Positions 60,150-64,000 of a stretch of 64,000 nucleotides of DNA are shown piece by piece. The DNA lies in assembly GCA_025175895.1 (NCBI GenBank), contig CM045998.1, positions 12,075,153 through 12,139,152 of the forward strand, in the 5' to 3' direction. The notes under the pieces are model-generated. The model made no database searches, had not been told where the DNA came from, and saw only the letters and a list, made by a program, of their open reading frames with translations. Within the stretch, counting starts at the first letter, position 1. Every line of letters begins with the position of its first letter. Source of the stretch: Wurfbainia villosa. Its lineage: Eukaryota > Streptophyta > Magnoliopsida > Zingiberales > Zingiberaceae. A program made the translations under genes and the position numbers.

Positions 60150-60483
60150 TTGCAAATGTAACTGTTCGCCCGCTTCGCTCGCTTCACCGTGCACCCCCCT
60201 TTATAAGGGGGGTGCATCCAAAGAAATGAGAGGAGAAGAGGAAAGTTTGACGCCGAAAGGCTGTGTTATCGGAGAGAATTAGAGACAGATCAGCAAGGTG
60301 CGTCGGGACTTGGCTTGTGGAGGAGGAGGAACTTTCGCTGTGATCGTTCCTTAGACAGAGAGTCATCTTCTTCTTTTACTACTCGGACGCGAGGAGGTTC
60401 TGTAAGTTTTTCCATTTTTTACAGCTTCGTTTTTTCATTATTTTTGTTTAGATAATCTTGATTAGATGTCAAAACAACCAACA
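60150..60483 (+). repeat. 5' LTR of the copia element
   Basis: Short LTR ending CAACCAACA. The core promoter is a TATA element (TTTATAAGG, about 60200) inside a near-perfect palindrome: GCACCCCCC, seven A/T bases, GGGGGGTGC (60191-60215). The left end is not fixed; TGTAAC at 60157 is one candidate. Confidence 0.7.
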
Positions 60484-60484
60484 A

Positions 60485-60496
60485 TGGTATCAGAGC
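60485..60496 (+). promoter_or_regulatory. Met-tRNA primer-binding site of the copia element
   Basis: TGGTATCAGAGC, exact plant initiator Met-tRNA primer site, one base after the LTR end. Confidence 0.92.
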
Positions 60497-60729
60497 TACA
60501 GTTGGTAAGCATCTAATAGAGATTAGAAAGTTTTTATTTCTGCAAATACACTGTTCATCGCGAAATCGAAAGAAAAAATCGCGAAGAAGAAGATGAACAG
60601 TGCTGAATACTATTTCTGTCGAGTGGAATACCACTCTGAACAAACTACCCTGGCCATTCCAGAGTAGTTTGTCGAGTGGAATACCACTCTAGACAACAAA
60701 TGGACGATTAGGCCGTCGGAAAACATATC

Positions 60730-61450
60730 TGGGTTGAATGGTTCTGGCCGGTCTAATGTTAGGCGGTCGAAGCTCTAACGCCACTGGCGAAACTACCCCG
60801 GTGGTTTTCGCATCGGCGAGTGGTTTGACGCTGCCGGGCAATTTTACCGTCGGCGGCGGTATGGTGTCGGCGGTGGTTCACCACCGGCAGTGGTTAGACC
60901 TGGCGGGGTGGTTTCATCGCCCAGAGCGAGCGGTTAGATCACGGTAGGGTGGTTTCACCGTCGGCGAGGCGGTTTGGCCATTGTCCGGCGATTTCTGTCG
61001 GCAGGATGGTATAACTACCGGCAGGTGGTTTAAACCGGCGAGCGGCGATTTACTATCTGCAGGCGATTAAACGTTGGCGGGCGGTTTCTCACTGCGAGGT
61101 GGTTAAACGGCGAGGCGGTTTACTACACCGCGGGGCTTTTCCGTCGAAAGGGTGGTTTTACGCCGGCGGTCGAGCGGCTGGCGAGGCGATTTATTTACTG
61201 CGAGCGATTTAACCCGATCAGGCATTTAAACCTGGCGAGGCGGTTTCCTTTGCACCGCGAAGCGGTTAACGTCGTCGGCGGTTTACCATCAGGCGGCGAT
61301 TTACACACCGCGGGGTTGTTTACCGTCGGCGAAGGCGATTAAGCGGCTAAAAGGCGGAGATTGACCTCGGCGAGGCGGTTAAACCATTGTGAGCGGTTTA
61401 CTACGCGAGGCGGTTTACGGCGGTTTATCATTGGAAGAAGCGATTTCACT
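60730..61450 (+). repeat. GC-rich degenerate repeat in the copia leader
   Basis: About 700 bp of variants of GGCGAGGCGGTTTA and CGTCGGCGGTGGTTT, spaced 20-35 bp, with no long frame. Sharply GC-rich against AT-rich flanks. Confidence 0.7.
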
Positions 61451-61968
61451 AGCATTGGACTTAAAGTGGTCGGGAATCACGAGAAGTGCCGCAAACATTG
61501 GTAATTGTCAACTAAAGTTGACTGAGTTGACTTTAGTCAACTTAACTCATGACTTAATAATCAAGTAATTGTTTGGAACAATTAGGACTTGATATAAATA
61601 ACTTAGAGATAGACCAAAAGAACTATAGTTGATGCCTAGGAACGATGAAAAGAAAAAGAATACTATACATATTGCTTGGGTGCCTGGGGTACTCAGAGCA
61701 AATTGCGTGGTGTTTGGACTCTCACGGTCAATTTTGAGTCTTCATAGTACTAGTCGACTAAACTTAAATGATAGTCAATTAGTAAAAGTACCAATTGACT
61801 GGTCTAAGTAAGTCTGTCGACAGTTCTCCATAAAATCAAGGAAATTTGTTCTTGATTTTTTGTGATGGTTCTATGCCTATATATATAAAATTGAATTAAG
61901 CCAGTAAGTGTACTGATTTGTTAATTTTGTACTGACTTAATTAATTTCAATTTTTTTAGATAGCACGG

Positions 61969-62492
61969 ATGATTACTACTATGACTAGACGCGATGTGTT
62001 GCGTAATCGGCTAAGAGAGGCTATCCAGGGGATAGAATATGACTCAGCTTATGGAGTCAGGTGACACATAGGGAGACTTGATAGATTGTTCTGGAGACTG
62101 AAGATGCAGGAGTTTCCGATTCTGGAGAATTACAGGATGTGGGCTCTGGTCCGCTCACTGCCTCAGCACCTGAGCGACATAACACATCAGATCTGGGGCG
62201 CTATGAGGGACGCGTCTCTTATACCTAGTTATGCGCTGAGCTGCTTCACTACGAGGACTGTGAAGTACACTGTGAAGATCCAGAGGAAGATTCGGAAGAG
62301 GACCCTGAAGAAGTCTTTCCTTTCAGATCGCTTCAAAGGTGTTCTTCAGAAGATTCTGCATCTCGACATCATCTTGAGAGAATCTCAGCCGGGGATGTCC
62401 TAGTTCAACCCAAGAACTTTGGGCATGTTTGGATCATTATTGCGCTAGTTTTTGTCCTAGTGGGAGTAATGATTATCTATCTAGTTGTTTAG
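61969..62492 (+). pseudogene. Pre-gag ORF of the copia element with C-terminal membrane helix
   Basis: Between primer site and gag. From ATG 61969 (MITTMTRRDVLRNRLREAIQ) the frame runs with one TGA (62062) through LENYRMWALVRSLPQHLSDI to about 62230. The next frame then opens (62229-62489) with an acidic stretch (EDPEEDSEEDPEEV), then NFGHVWIIIALVFVLVGVMI and a stop at 62490. The last about 21 residues form a strongly hydrophobic segment, as in a tail-anchored protein. A pyrimidine tract and TTTTTTTAG stand just before the ATG, like a 3' splice site. No family is recognised. It would need one frameshift and one stop to be bridged, so this copy is inactive. An alternative reading is chance frames in leader DNA. 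Confidence 0.5.
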
Positions 62493-62884
62493 TTTTTTTT
62501 GTTATGAGTAGGAAGAATGTTATATGTAACATTATTAGTAAAGTTATTTTTGTTATGTGTTGATAATGTACAACAAGTTTAATTTAATGATATATTCATT
62601 TTATGCTGTTAACTCTACATAATACATGATATTTTTGCTCTTTGATTTGTTCATATTGAGTACAATTTAAATGATATGTTCATTTAATAATATCATGTTA
62701 AGATGAGATGTATGTAATGTAATTAATCAAAGTCAATTCGATTGATACAAACAAATGATGAGTGAAAATTGGATTGTCACTTGATTTTATAAACCAAATT
62801 GAATTCACATTGAGTCAATTTATAGATTACATACATAAAATCATACACTGAATAACTAAATAATGTGTTTATTTATATTAGGTT
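62493..62884 (+). other. AT-rich leader segment before gag
   Basis: No frame. Ends TTTATATTAG just before the gag ATG, which could act as a splice acceptor, but this is unproven. Confidence 0.4.
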
Positions 62885-64000
62885 ATGATAACTAAAAATA
62901 TCATAGTTGAACTCAATAAGGGTGAGAAACTCAATTGGGATAATTATAAGATCTGGCACCTTAAGATACAGTATGTTCTTGAGGAACAAAAAGTTTTAGA
63001 GGTTGTAAATCAGGTCATGGTAAAACCTGTAGATGGTCCCACTGCACAAAATAGGCGAGATCTTGATGTCTATAAGGCATGGAAGAAGAAAGACTCCACT
63101 GCTAAGGGAATCTTGATTAGTTCAATCATTGATGACCTGGTTTTTGAGTATGAGCCGTATCCTTCAGCTCATGCTATCTGGGTTGCCCTTAAGGATAAGT
63201 ACAGTGGAGTTAGTATGAGCAAGCTTCGACAGTTGACGATCAAGTTCGATAGCTATAAGAAGCGCCCGAATGTTACTATGGTTCAACATCTCAGGGAGAT
63301 GTCGAATATGATTCAGGAGCTTAGAACTGTCAGTCACGAGCTGATAGACGAACAACAGGTTCATGCAGTTATTCGATCCCTTCCAGATTCTTGGGAGACC
63401 ATGAAGCAGACCCTTACTCACAGCGAGAGTATTAAGACTTTCGCTGATGTCTCGCGCTATGTTGAACTAGAGGCGGAGAGAAGAATCCACGAGGATTTCT
63501 TACCAAGCCTATTTGGCTGCCGGTTCTGCTGGATCATCTGGATATAAGAAAAAGAGATGTTTCAAGAAGGAGAAGGGAAAGAAGAAAGAAGCTGCTGCTG
63601 CAGGTGGGACAGGCCCAATCAAGAAGAAGAACAAGAAGACAGGGAAGAAATCTAAAAGCAAGGTAACTTGCTTTAATTGTGACAAGAAGGGTCACTATGC
63701 TCGGGAGTGTACCGAGCCAAGAAAGGTAACTTCTAGTTTGTCTTCTGAGCATTTTGTTGCTAGTTCTGTGTTGTTGGCTGATTCTTATCCTTTGTGGATC
63801 ATAGATTCGGGAGCAACCAACCATGTAGCTCGGGAGCGAGTTACATTGTGGAGTAGCGCCGGGTACCAGCTGACAACAAATGGATATATATAGGAAACAA
63901 TGCAAGAGTCTAAGTCAAAGGAGTGGACACTTGCAAACTTAACCTTCGGGGTGGAAGAACTTTGTTTCTACATGATGTCTTGTATGCTCCTGAGATTCGC
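62885..64000 (+). pseudogene. Copia gag and start of protease, frameshifted
   Basis: Gag starts at 62885 (MITKNIIVELNKGEKLNWDN) with UBN2-type capsid: YKIWHLKIQYVLEEQKVLEV, YEPYPSAHAIWVALKDKYSG, LTIKFDSYKKRPNVTMVQHL, VIRSLPDSWETMKQTL. An extra T in the GATTTC run near 63497 shifts the frame. The nucleocapsid continues from about 63510 with a Lys-rich stretch and the CCHC knuckle CFNCDKKGHYARECTE (63669-63716). Copia aspartic protease follows with WIIDSGATNHV, the active-site D-S-G-A intact. A second frame change near 63890 and a TAA in the frame after it break the rest (LNLRGGRTLFLHDVLYAPEI reaches the edge). Retroelement packaging and processing functions are lost in this copy. Confidence 0.88.

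Larger units (their letters stand above)
60150..64000 (+). mobile_element. Ty1/copia retrotransposon in LRR intron 1, 5' part
   Basis: LTR (start approximate, about 60150, end 60483), primer site at 60485, a 2.4-kb leader with a GC-rich degenerate repeat and a pre-gag ORF, then gag and the start of protease running off the window. Same strand as the LRR gene. It is degraded: two frameshifts and stops lie in gag-protease. Its 3' half and target duplication are outside the window. Confidence 0.85.

Overview
The window is nuclear DNA from a flowering plant, most likely a monocot. Three host genes can be read through exon by exon or as a complete ORF: a calcium-dependent protein kinase, a plastid PpiC/rhodanese protein and a VQ-motif protein. 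The first exon of a fourth, a secreted or receptor LRR protein, is also present. GT-AG introns, a very GC-rich first kinase exon in AT-rich surroundings, and plant-specific retroelement lineages (Tat, Athila, Copia with a Met-tRNA primer site) support this. The GC gradient favours a monocot, but species cannot be fixed from this sequence alone.

Layout. 1-8131: Athila-type Ty3/gypsy gag and LTR on the minus strand, then LTRs and a gag relic of a family of gag-only LTR elements. 9591-18530: the host gene pair CPK (9591-12111) and STR12-like (12857-18530), both minus, with eight coding exons each. A SINE with perfect 15-bp target duplications sits in an STR12 intron. 18531-25145: intergenic DNA with a TRIM-like element and a GC-rich fold-back unit between two (TA)n tracts. 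25192-25584: an intronless VQ-motif gene with its own TATA box.

26170-49495: one old Tat-lineage Ty3/gypsy element on the minus strand. It has lost its 3' LTR and was split by later insertions. A gag-only LTR element (31719-38383, TSD ggtag) lies in its RT. A hAT-type MITE (40204-47648, 8-bp TSD) lies in its gag and was itself hit by a second gag-only LTR element (40262-47149, TSD aaaag). The Tat element carries an opposite-strand, apparently intron-containing ORF and a 150-bp tandem array.

49496-59267: an Athila-like solo LTR, a non-autonomous CACTA element (51525-54493) containing a large inverted repeat and a palindromic minisatellite, and AT-rich DNA with three diverged 250-310-bp tandem units. 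59268-64000: exon 1 of the LRR gene, followed in its first intron by a same-strand Ty1/copia element. That element has an unusual pre-gag ORF ending in a predicted membrane helix, then a damaged gag-protease that runs off the window.

Function. CPK is predicted to couple Ca2+ to phosphorylation at membranes. The STR12-like protein should act in the plastid. The VQ protein resembles the WRKY/sigma-factor binding SIB type. The LRR protein is extracellular or at the plasma membrane. No shared pathway is visible. Most of the rest is nested, degraded transposons.
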